From NCBI GenBank assembly GCA_949358305.1, contig OX442320.1, positions 2,546,501 to 2,606,500 of the forward strand: a stretch of DNA of 60,000 bases, read 5' to 3'. Under the pieces are notes generated by a model, which saw nothing but the letters and a program-made list of their open reading frames with translations, had not been told where the DNA came from and ran no database searches. Source of the stretch: Strigamia acuminata. Taxonomy: Eukaryota; Arthropoda; Chilopoda; Geophilomorpha; Linotaeniidae. The position numbers and the translations under genes were made by a program. This document shows, piece after piece, positions 19,336 through 27,577 of this stretch. Each line of letters begins with the position of its first letter. Position 1 is the first letter of the stretch.

Positions 19336-20709
19336 ATGGACGAAATGGCAAGCAAATTTGATCGGATGGATGTGCGTAGTGATAGTGACAGCGATGCGGA
19401 TTCGGTTTGCTCGATGCAAGTGGGCGATCTTTTGGAACGTCAACTTAAGAAAGGCGATGACTTGGAAATTTATTTAGCAAATAAGCCGAGCACAAGTAAA
19501 ACTTTGGACGAATTGGTTAACTGCCCACGCCCGTTTACAGAAGGAAAACAAAAGGCGGAGGAAGACAAAAAGAAATATGCAGGACCATTAACAAAGGGTG
19601 AAGAAGGCTTATTGCGTCGTCGTCGTAAAAATCGACAATTGAAACGAGATAAGAAAGCACAAAAGAAGAAAGTGTTTAATGAGCAATCGAAAAGAATCCG
19701 GGAAGAAGAAATGCGTCACACCGTTGATCGAAACAAACGCCGATTAAATGATTTGCGAATGGAGCACCGGAATATGGTCAACGCCATTAGAGCCAGGAAA
19801 TTAAAAGGAGTGATGGGATTGCCCGACTATCAGTTGTGGAGAACAGGGGCGAATGCTTTGCTGATCCAGGAGGCGAAAATAAGGAAAAACATTTTAAAAG
19901 CCATCGCCTTAGCGAGAAGAGAGTCCTTCCAGGACCCTAGTGTAGTATTTCCTACTCCTATACGGGTATACCGTGTGGAGTTGGACGCTGCACGACAGGT
20001 CCAGGCTCTCGGACTTGCATTAGACTATAGTAATGCGCCAAAATATGACTTAGCATTCGACGCCGTAGGTTGTCCGCCGATTAAAGTCATGAACTATCAG
20101 ATGGCAGCATTAGGCGACCTAACGCCGGGACGACAGAGCTGGACGTATGACAGCGTCGTTGATCACTACCTCCAACTGTTAGAAGAGCGATATCCCATAT
20201 TGGCACCAATTCAATCTGAGTGGGTCTTCAAAATGGTGGACCCAGCTAAACGAAAGAAAGCGATCTATTGGCTAATGAAGAGACTTCCAAGTGCTCAAAA
20301 GAAGATTTGGGTGTTTCCAGTTCCTATTGAAGAGCATTGGCAGCTTTTCATAGTGGATTGGCGGAAAAAGCCAACCCAATACGTGCTTTATGACCCAAGT
20401 GGACCAATAGAGCGCACATATCCAAAGTGGGAATCTTTAAGATACTCGTTGATGGATGCAGGAGTAAAGTTTCCAAACAAATTCATACGTTGGGACCCGC
20501 CACGTATGCACCAATTGGATAATGACAGCTGTGGCCCAACCATACTCTACTTCGTTAGAAGATACGTTGAAGACCGGGACTTAATGCAGTTTGGGGAGCC
20601 GTGTGAGTTACGCTTACGATTTGTGTATGAGATTGCAAATCGTGAAATTCTCCCATTCGAGTTGATCAAAGAAGAGGATAAGAAGGATCAAGCGGAAGGA
20701 GGAGAGTGA
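19336..20709 (+). CDS. Ulp1/SENP-like (C48) cysteine protease ORF of gypsy element A
   Basis: 457 codons, ATG to TGA, no breaks. Residues 1-60 are acidic with a Ser-Asp run, and about 75-190 are strongly basic and likely coiled coil (RRRRKNRQLKRDKK). From about 225 it matches the Ulp1/SENP peptidase plan: a segment with W270/Y271; IWVFPVPIEEHWQLFIVDW with catalytic His334; YDPSG with Asp353; HQLDNDSCG with Gln393 and nucleophile Cys399 six residues later, the usual Q-x5-C spacing. In known families this fold removes SUMO or NEDD8-like modifiers, or cleaves viral precursors in adenovirus-type relatives. It lies inside the element between integrase and the 3' LTR, where env is found in some gypsy elements. 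No signal peptide or membrane span. Substrate is unknown. Confidence 0.85.
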   Translation: MDEMASKFDRMDVRSDSDSDADSVCSMQVGDLLERQLKKGDDLEIYLANKPSTSKTLDELVNCPRPFTEGKQKAEEDKKKYAGPLTKGEEGLLRRRRKNRQLKRDKKAQKKKVFNEQSKRIREEEMRHTVDRNKRRLNDLRMEHRNMVNAIRARKLKGVMGLPDYQLWRTGANALLIQEAKIRKNILKAIALARRESFQDPSVVFPTPIRVYRVELDAARQVQALGLALDYSNAPKYDLAFDAVGCPPIKVMNYQMAALGDLTPGRQSWTYDSVVDHYLQLLEERYPILAPIQSEWVFKMVDPAKRKKAIYWLMKRLPSAQKKIWVFPVPIEEHWQLFIVDWRKKPTQYVLYDPSGPIERTYPKWESLRYSLMDAGVKFPNKFIRWDPPRMHQLDNDSCGPTILYFVRRYVEDRDLMQFGEPCELRLRFVYEIANREILPFELIKEEDKKDQAEGGE

Positions 20710-21117
20710 AGTGAACTTTAACTTCTTTAAGTGAATAAGTGTAAAATCAACACGAACTTTGAACATTTTTTTTGTGTGTGTGTTTTTTTATTTTATAGAA
20801 AATTGAAAACTGAAAAAAAGTAATATAAAACAAGAAAAAACCAAAAAGTGTTATCATTGATGAAAAGTGTTAATTTTATTTAATTTTAAACTTTGAATAT
20901 TATTTCCAATGTAAAAGTGTAATAAAAAGTGACTATGACATTTATAAACATTGAAAAGTGAGTTATATGATATTTTTGTAAAAATAAGGATGATGAAAAG
21001 AGATTCTCAAAATTGTAAAATTGAGTTTATGATTTGAATTTTTTAATGTGAAAGGAGATGCGTTAGTTAGAACAATTCATTGTTTTTCGAGAGACCGAAA
21101 AAATTAAAGGGGGGGGC
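20710..21117 (+). other. 3' untranslated region and polypurine tract of element A
   Basis: AT-rich, no gene. AATTAAAGGGGGGGGC (21102-21117) abuts the 3' LTR and is the plus-strand primer. Confidence 0.8.
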
Positions 21118-21619
21118 TGTTACGCGGTAGAGCCGTACCGTGTATCGGCTGGCTCTGCTCGCTCTGTTTAGGCATTTAATACAATGAATTCTCACTAGAC
21201 GGCGCTGTGCACCTAATAAGATGCACAGACCGTTCAACTTAGTTGATAGGGGGAATAGGAGTTTACTTAGTGAGTTGATTAAGCCAGAGAGCTCAGATCT
21301 CTTTTGAGTCTCAACCTGTTACCTTCACCTACTACTGCCAGCCGGTTGACGGTCAGGCAGGACTAGGTTTTCTAAACTGAATTGAATTGACAACAGCATC
21401 ATCCTTATTTAGTTATTTATTTGATTTGAATGAGTGATTTATATTTTAGGTTAATAAATGAACAAATGTAATAAGAGCTGTTGACCGAACATTTACATTA
21501 GTAAATGTCCGACTTTGAATAATAAAGCCAATAGGCATTTTACATATAAAACCCTGTGTCATTCTTGATCAAATTCATGTCACGTAGGACTAAATCAATC
21601 CCCATTTAGCCACGTAACA
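21118..21619 (+). repeat. 3' LTR of element A
   Basis: 502-bp partner of 5763-6264, followed by the ATAT duplication. Confidence 0.95.
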
Positions 21620-21645
21620 ATATGTATACATATAAATATAAACTC

Positions 21646-21765
21646 AGAGATTGCAGAGACACGTGGACGTGCTCAGAACACCATTTCATACATCTGGAAT
21701 AAAATTAAACGATTAGAAATTGTTGCTAATATCCCTGGATCTGGAAGAGCAGAGTCACTAAATTG
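21646..21765 (+). pseudogene. Tc1/mariner transposase N-terminal remnant
   Basis: The conceptual reading EIAETRGRAQNTISYIWNKI followed by KRLEIVANIPGSGRAES resembles the helix-turn-helix start of Tc1-type transposases (two HTH units and a GRP-like linker, here GRA). Nothing of the DDE domain follows. A degenerate inverted copy lies at 22150-22205 and 39536-39550. Confidence 0.6.
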
Positions 21766-22149
21766 CTCATCACTTATGTATATAAAAATTACTCAAAAAT
21801 ATCTATGTAAATATCTATACACAACGTTGTTTTAACAATACATATGTTGCCAGTCCTATTTTATGACATTCAACTCCATACCATTAATGATTATTGAAAT
21901 TTCACTGTTTTAAGCAAACACTTAATTTTTCATTTCTCATCAACTCTGCACCAAACAAATTTTCCATAATCATCTGCACTCCCAACCCGTGTTGTATCAA
22001 ACGTTTATTAGTTCATGAACCTAGTTCACTTCTACAGATGAACGAGAAATTCAAACTTTGTTCACTTTTAGGAGTGGACTTGAACGAAGTTCACGTTCAC
22101 CATGTTTGATGATGAAAACGATGCTATAAACGATGCTATAGACATTATC
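21766..22149. other. host spacer between Tc1 remnants
   Basis: AT-rich. The open frame 21894-22109 has no recognisable features, and no gene is supported. Confidence 0.4.
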
Positions 22150-22205
22150 AATAGTTTATAATCATTTAAATTTGTTCCAGATGTATGAAATGATGCTCTG
22201 AGTAC
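22150..22205 (-). pseudogene. inverted Tc1/mariner HTH remnant, split by element C
   Basis: The minus strand reads ISYIWNKF and matches the remnant at 21646 in inverse orientation. The copy continues after element C at 39536-39550 (ATCCACGTGTCATG), so C inserted inside it. Confidence 0.55.
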
Positions 22206-22416
22206 TGTTATGAATATGGAAATAACGGTTGAAGTTTAATACAAGGTTAGAGCAACCTCACTGTTCTACATCAAGTGAAAGAGTGGGGAAAAAACACAGG
22301 AAGGATGTTCACTCCATATATGGTAGGAGTGTCACCACAGGATATAAAAAAACTCAAACTACATCAATTACACAATGACATCAAGTGGTGATTTTCCACA
22401 TCAAATAATCCCAACA
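22206..22416 (-). repeat. 3' LTR of element C
   Basis: 211 bp, partner of 39320-39530. In element orientation it is preceded by the polypurine tract TTTTGGGGGAATT. Confidence 0.94.
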
Positions 22417-22517
22417 AATTCCCCCAAAATCAACAATTCGATTTCATCACAAAAACACTTCTCAAAAACACAATTATATAAAAACAATCAATATGAACAC
22501 TGCACACAATAAAGTCA

Positions 22518-23437
22518 TTATTCCCCCACAGTCTTTAGTCCTAATGCTTCTAGTATTCCGTTCAGTGCAGGTCCGGCTAAAGGCTTCGTTAAAAAGTCTG
22601 CTAACATGTCTTGGCTTGCGACATGTTCCACGATAATGTTTCCATCCTCGATCTCTTGCTTAATGAAATGCACTTTTCGATTCAAGTGCTTGGTCCTCGT
22701 CTTCTGTGCACCGCCTCGCAACAGTTTCACTGCGTTCAAACTGTCACAGTGCATCGTTGTGGCATTTCCGTCGTCGACTTCTCCATTTAGTCCAATTGCG
22801 AGTTGTTTCAACCAAATTAATTCTCGCACTCCTTCGGTCAGCGCCAAGAGCTCACTCTCTGTACTCGACATCGCGACTATCGCTTGTTTCTGGCATTTCC
22901 AGTTAATAATCGAACTCCCGTCAAGTGTGATGAATCCGGAGAACGATCGTGCGTTCGATGTCCGGTCCCAACTTGCGTCCGAGTAACCATGGATATGGCT
23001 CTCTTCTCTCCCGTAGCTCAGCTTGTAGTCCACCGTCCCCTTCAGGTATCTCAGCACACGCTTCAATGCTGTAAAATGAATCTTTCGTGGGTCCTTGTTA
23101 TATTGCGATAACAGGCTCATTGGGAAGCTCAGGTCTGGTCTCGTGTGTGTGGCAAGGTACATCATCTTGCCCAGCAGTTCCTGGTACTGTGTTGCATCAA
23201 CCTTTTCGCTTTCCTCAAATTCATCCAAGTTTTGATTGGGGTTCACTGGGGTTATTGCTGCATTGCATCCCTCCAATCCTTCACTCTCCACCAATCTTCT
23301 AATGTATCCGCCTTGGTGGATGCTGATTCTTCCATTTCCATACTCAACTTGGATTCCCAGGATGTATTCCAGTCTTCCTATGCTCACGAACTCAATTTCT
23401 GCCTTCATTTTCGACATTAGTTCCGTCTCAAATTCGT
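22518..23437 (-). pseudogene. Gag-Pol of copia C, C-terminal part (end of RT and RNase H)
   Basis: From the D insertion to the stop at 22518. Readable from DEFETELMSKMKAEIEF onward: RT tail (GRLEYILGIQVEYG), RNase H with GYSDASW, STESEL, HCDSLNA, and the closing copia motif DMLADFLTKPL. The coding is intact but cut off from its N-terminal part by D. Confidence 0.93.
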
Positions 23438-24408
23438 TGTGGTGATCTCAAAATATTTCACCAACTTAGAAGATAAAATTAATTGTCTTCTAATTAATTT
23501 GACTGTGGCACACGCCAAGTCAGATCATGTGACCGAGGGGAGAAATCCTCTCTAGGCACATATCACCCCAGGTTGTCCGGGGTGAAAACGGTTATTAGCC
23601 GTTATGGTGCAATATGGTGTAATAACCACTAGTTGCACCCATTTGAGCTAAGTGCGCAGGTTTTCTGCGCAATATTGAAGCGTGCTGGGCTCGCGTCTTG
23701 GCTCAAATCGGGACTCTTGACAAAAATACACAACCCACAACATCACTGCGATATCTGCTCCGACAATACGTATTGATAGTGGACCGTGTATTCCAAGTTT
23801 CACCAGCTTGCTTTGTAACGAATTACAAAGCCAGCTATCCTGCTTGAATTAGCCGAAGCTAATTCCAGCAAACGAGAAGAAGAAGTTTCCTGATCCAAGT
23901 GAACCATCGCCATCGTTGCCGCGCGAACGGCAACCATCGCCATCGTACCTGGACCAGACGCCTACAGCCGTCAACCACCGCCGCCGAGCCGTCGCACGAG
24001 CCGTAGAAGGAGCCCACGAGAACCATCGTCTTCGACCATCGTTCGTGAGTTCAGAGAACGAAGACAATTCGCCTTCGCCTAACAACTGTGTGTTGTTTAA
24101 GCGCCATTTTAGCGCTTTGTAGCTTGCAACAGTCGTTGCAAGCCCTTCCATTGTTTTCCGCTCAAATTGTTACGCGACTTGTCGCTCTTCCTATTTCAAC
24201 TAGTCAATATATTTTATATTTCATTGTATTTAACTTAATAAAGAATTTGTGTGATTTTTATCATAAAAATTGTGTCTTTATTTTCCTACTTAATAAACTT
24301 AACCCTAGACAAGTTTAAGGCCGCCGATTGTAAGTCTTTTATAGCATTCACCTGCGGTTTCTGCTTAATTTATTAGAAATTAAGTGGATAAAAACCCGGA
24401 TCGCAGCA
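23438..24408 (+). repeat. 5' LTR of element D
   Basis: 971 bp, partner of 34823-35793. Open frames inside it on both strands occur in both copies and are not genes. AATAAAGAA at about 24237 may be the poly(A) signal. Confidence 0.93.
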
Positions 24409-24410
24409 CG

Positions 24411-24428
24411 TGGGGGCCCGTCCGGGAT
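24411..24428 (+). other. primer-binding site of element D (tRNA-Pro type)
   Basis: TGGGGGCCCGTCCGGGAT begins two bases after the LTR. It differs by one base from the proline-tRNA primer site known from murine leukaemia virus-type elements. Element E has the same site with one change. Confidence 0.85.
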
Positions 24429-24519
24429 AGTCATTGTATAACTTTGTTAGTTAAAATTTACCCGCCATTTTTATCTTGCTTATCTTTCTTCTCTATCCTT
24501 TCTAAATCCTCATTGAAAA

Positions 24520-27500
24520 ATGGCGACTCCTTCAGAGAAGAGACCGAGAGGAAGGCCGGCGAAGAGACGAGTGGCGATCGATCTACCAGTCGTGGATCAA
24601 GAAGTGACTGAGTCACAAGAATTGTTTGAAGCCATGGATCAAACAGCTAACTGTAACTCGGCACAGTTAATCGTGAATGAATTCACGCAAGCGTTGGAGC
24701 GACAACAGCCATCCCCGCCAAGCGGCCAGTTGGACTTAAACAATCCAACTGGAAGTGGCCGTTCCAAGTCGCAAAACGATGATTTGAATTTACGAATTCA
24801 ATCATCGAGTGCAGAGCACTCGCTGAATTCATCACCGGTTCAAGGTGCAGCACAGCAAGATTCGGAGAACTCCAATATGGAAGTTTCTCATTCTCCCGTG
24901 CGTGTAACCATGATGGACGCACTCCGTGAGCAAGCTAGGCTCGAGGGAGTAAAAGTCACTAGCGAAATGACTGTGGAACAAATCCACAAAGCTATGGTTC
25001 GCAAACAAAGCCAAAAAGACGTTGAAATCGTCAGAACAAGCTTGCAAGCAGAGTTCGAGCGAATGCATGCAGAAATGCAGCAGCAAAATGCCGAACTAAA
25101 ACAACAACGTGCAAATGACCATGTTAAGTTGTTGCAATTAGAGCAGGAAAAAGCTTCCTGGCTAATTACTGACGAAGAGCAACAACAAAGGCTCGAGCAA
25201 CTAAATCAAGCACAAAAAGATTTAGAAATTGCTAATGAAAATTTGAGATTGGCCAACGCAAATTTGCGGGAAGCCAACACAAATTTAATGACTGCCGAAC
25301 TAACCGCCCCAGTTCGAGCGAGGGAAGCAATCCCCTCCACTTCTCGAAATTACGAGAATTATGCTGCAGAACAAGCAGCAAGAGCTAAGAGATTAGCACA
25401 ACGAGAAAACGAAGTATTTCTCGCTCGACAGCAGTCAGTAATTGATGCTGGTCAAGCCGCCAAAAGTCAAAGTACTGCAGAGCAGTTATTACGTGCCGAC
25501 TTAGCTGCGCAAGCTCGTGAAAACGAAATTCTTCGCGCAGATCTATTGACGGTACAAGAAAACTTTGCAGTAGTCGTACAAAAAGTACAAGACGTTTGTG
25601 GCGAAGATAATTTTGCAAAGCCAGCCCCAGTTTTGCAAAAAGGTGCTTCCAAATCACCTGAGTTGATTGATTTAACATCAGCTAAACCAAAAGTCAGTCG
25701 ACAATCAAGTTGGACTGACAGTGATGACTCACGCAGTAGTCGTGGAAGCCGTAATAGTCATCACAGTCGCAAAAAGCGAAAGCGACAACCAGACCCGACC
25801 GAATATCATTCCCCAAAAGTTCCACAAGATTCGGATCGATTCTTTAGCAATAGTGACCGATTAATCGGATTGCTAGAGAGAAAGAATAAAGAACGTGAGA
25901 AACCACACGATCGTGGACGGTCACACGATAATCCGCGAGAAGGCTCACCAAAACGCGATTGTCACAACGACATCCGTGATGGGCCGAGATACCGTGGAAA
26001 TCCACCAGGTGGTGACCCACCAGGTGGAGACAGTTCAGATGGACATGGAGGTGGCCACTCACGTGACCATAATTCGAATGGCAATCGAAATGGAAGGGGA
26101 CCACCAAATGGAGACCGTCGTCCGCCAGATGGCGACGATCCTCCGGACCCTGATCCGCCGCCAAATCCGAATCATGAATCTGCGTCAGATACAGATTCCT
26201 CACGTCCCAGTGTGAGAGGGCGATCTCGTCACAGAACACGTAGTAGAACTCAAAGACCCGATTTCTACACGAAAGATGAGATTGACCAGTTGTTGAGGCA
26301 AAATGCTCAACAACAGCGAAAAAGCAGAAGGGATAAAATTATTTTGCAAAAAATAAGTGAATTTACTTCTGATAAATGGACTCATCAAACAACAGATGAA
26401 AAGTTCATTAGATGGGATCGAGTTATCCCACATGCCTATAATGGAAGTTGGCAAGCAGGGTCAAACCTCTTGCTGGAAATATTCGAACTAGGCAAAGTTC
26501 ACAGTTTTGGCTGTGAAGGTGCATTGGCCCATCTAGTACCAAGAATACTAGTTGGCGGTGTCAAGGAGTGGTTTCGCAGGAAAGACTTCACGAAGTGGGA
26601 TGACTTCGTTAAACAATTTATGTTTAAATTTGGTGAATCGAGCGAAGACATCAAGACGCTCTGGCGATGTCTTAAGCAACGAAAAGGCGAAAGCTTACAT
26701 TCGTACATGCTAAGAGCAGAGAATCTGCTTGGCAGAATGCCACATGCTGTTACTGATGCAACAGCAGATGATCAGTTCAGAGCTGGTCTCACAGAATATA
26801 GTAAAAATATTCTGATGATGTCGGACGCTCCCGACCCGGGGAAATTCTCCGAGTTAAATGAGTTCATGGAGGTCAATCAATTGCGCATTGACGAAAAGTA
26901 CAAAGCTTACCTTACAGAAGCCGAAAGGTCAGCGTACTTAAAGCGAGAGAAAAGACTCGCTGAGCAAAACAATGAAACCTTTAATGGTTTGAAATTGTTG
27001 CAGCCACCTAGTTACGAAGACTTTCTAGACGAGGTGGAAGGGAAGAGTTCGAAAAAAGAATCTTCCAAAAAGGACGTCAAAAATCCTCATTCAGTTCCTA
27101 AGTTACATGCAAATATAACTGGAGCTGAAACTCCGTCGTCTGAAGCTGAAGAAGCTGAAGAGGAGGAGGAAGCAGGAGATGAGACGTTGGCTTTATTGGC
27201 CAAAGCAGCGGCGTTGTTAGCAAAAAATAACCCCGTTGCAGGCAAATGGAAGCCAAAAATGAAATCAAAAAATGTTTCATTTGACGCATCAAAGGTGAAT
27301 ACAGAAAGGAATTCAAAGTCACCTGCGGTGTCGCCAGAGCGCCGGTCTGACGCTCGTTCTCGTTCTGCCTCACCAGCAGCAACGAAAAAGAAATCGCCTG
27401 CCACTGATCCATGCAATTTATGCAAAAAATTAGGGCATTGGCAAAAAGACTGCCCATCCTCTAAAAAGGACAAACCAGTGTCAACAGCTGAGTTTGAAAA

Positions 27501-27543
27501 AGCAGTCAAGATCATAACTGACATGTTTCGAAAAAACTTGTAG
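24520..27543 (+). CDS. Gag of element D
   Basis: 1007 codons, ATG to TAG. The N-terminus has KRPRGRPAKRR, an AT-hook-like basic motif. About residues 150-360 are Gln/Glu/Leu-rich and predicted coiled coil. About 395-590 are Arg/Ser/Pro/Gly-rich. About 600-830 hold the capsid-like gag domain (WDRVIPHAYNGSWQAG, WFRRKDFTKWDDFVKQF, LKQRKGESLHSYMLRAENL). An acidic linker follows, then one zinc knuckle CNLCKKLGHWQKDC at 965-978. At 1007 codons it is about twice the length of many gypsy Gags because of the N-terminal extension. Element E's Gag has the same plan. Confidence 0.9.
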   Translation: MATPSEKRPRGRPAKRRVAIDLPVVDQEVTESQELFEAMDQTANCNSAQLIVNEFTQALERQQPSPPSGQLDLNNPTGSGRSKSQNDDLNLRIQSSSAEHSLNSSPVQGAAQQDSENSNMEVSHSPVRVTMMDALREQARLEGVKVTSEMTVEQIHKAMVRKQSQKDVEIVRTSLQAEFERMHAEMQQQNAELKQQRANDHVKLLQLEQEKASWLITDEEQQQRLEQLNQAQKDLEIANENLRLANANLREANTNLMTAELTAPVRAREAIPSTSRNYENYAAEQAARAKRLAQRENEVFLARQQSVIDAGQAAKSQSTAEQLLRADLAAQARENEILRADLLTVQENFAVVVQKVQDVCGEDNFAKPAPVLQKGASKSPELIDLTSAKPKVSRQSSWTDSDDSRSSRGSRNSHHSRKKRKRQPDPTEYHSPKVPQDSDRFFSNSDRLIGLLERKNKEREKPHDRGRSHDNPREGSPKRDCHNDIRDGPRYRGNPPGGDPPGGDSSDGHGGGHSRDHNSNGNRNGRGPPNGDRRPPDGDDPPDPDPPPNPNHESASDTDSSRPSVRGRSRHRTRSRTQRPDFYTKDEIDQLLRQNAQQQRKSRRDKIILQKISEFTSDKWTHQTTDEKFIRWDRVIPHAYNGSWQAGSNLLLEIFELGKVHSFGCEGALAHLVPRILVGGVKEWFRRKDFTKWDDFVKQFMFKFGESSEDIKTLWRCLKQRKGESLHSYMLRAENLLGRMPHAVTDATADDQFRAGLTEYSKNILMMSDAPDPGKFSELNEFMEVNQLRIDEKYKAYLTEAERSAYLKREKRLAEQNNETFNGLKLLQPPSYEDFLDEVEGKSSKKESSKKDVKNPHSVPKLHANITGAETPSSEAEEAEEEEEAGDETLALLAKAAALLAKNNPVAGKWKPKMKSKNVSFDASKVNTERNSKSPAVSPERRSDARSRSASPAATKKKSPATDPCNLCKKLGHWQKDCPSSKKDKPVSTAEFEKAVKIITDMFRKNL

Positions 27544-27577
27544 ACGCAGATCCATCAGGTCTAGTGGACGCTGCGTC
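27531..27577 (+). promoter_or_regulatory. -1 ribosomal frameshift site of element D
   Basis: The slippery heptamer A-AAA-AAC (27531-27537) is correctly phased in gag, three codons from the gag stop. After a 5-nt spacer, GACGCAG (27543-27549) pairs with CTGCGTC (27571-27577), and TCCA/TGGA extend the stem. Slipping -1 enters the pol frame, which is open across this point. Confidence 0.88.

Larger units (their letters stand above)
5763..21619 (+). mobile_element. Ty3/gypsy LTR retrotransposon A, with Ulp1-like ORF, interrupted by copia B
   Basis: Two 502-bp LTRs (TGTTACGCGG...CACGTAACA) show no difference by eye and are flanked by ATAT at 5759-5762 and 21620-21623. Order inside: primer site, leader, gag, protease-RT-RNase H, integrase, then an extra protease-like ORF where an env gene sits in some gypsy elements. 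The protein order PR-RT-RH-INT marks it as Ty3/gypsy. Without B (6854 bp plus a 5-bp duplication) it would be about 9.0 kb. It has a nonsense codon in pol and the B insertion, so this copy should not be autonomous. Confidence 0.95.

Noticed and set aside
21894-22109. 71-codon frame between Tc1 remnants
   Set aside because: Composition and context are those of spacer; no recognisable motif.
23849-24318. Small proteins inside the D LTR (both strands), repeated at 35234-35703
   Set aside because: They are present because the LTR is duplicated; no domain or start context supports translation.
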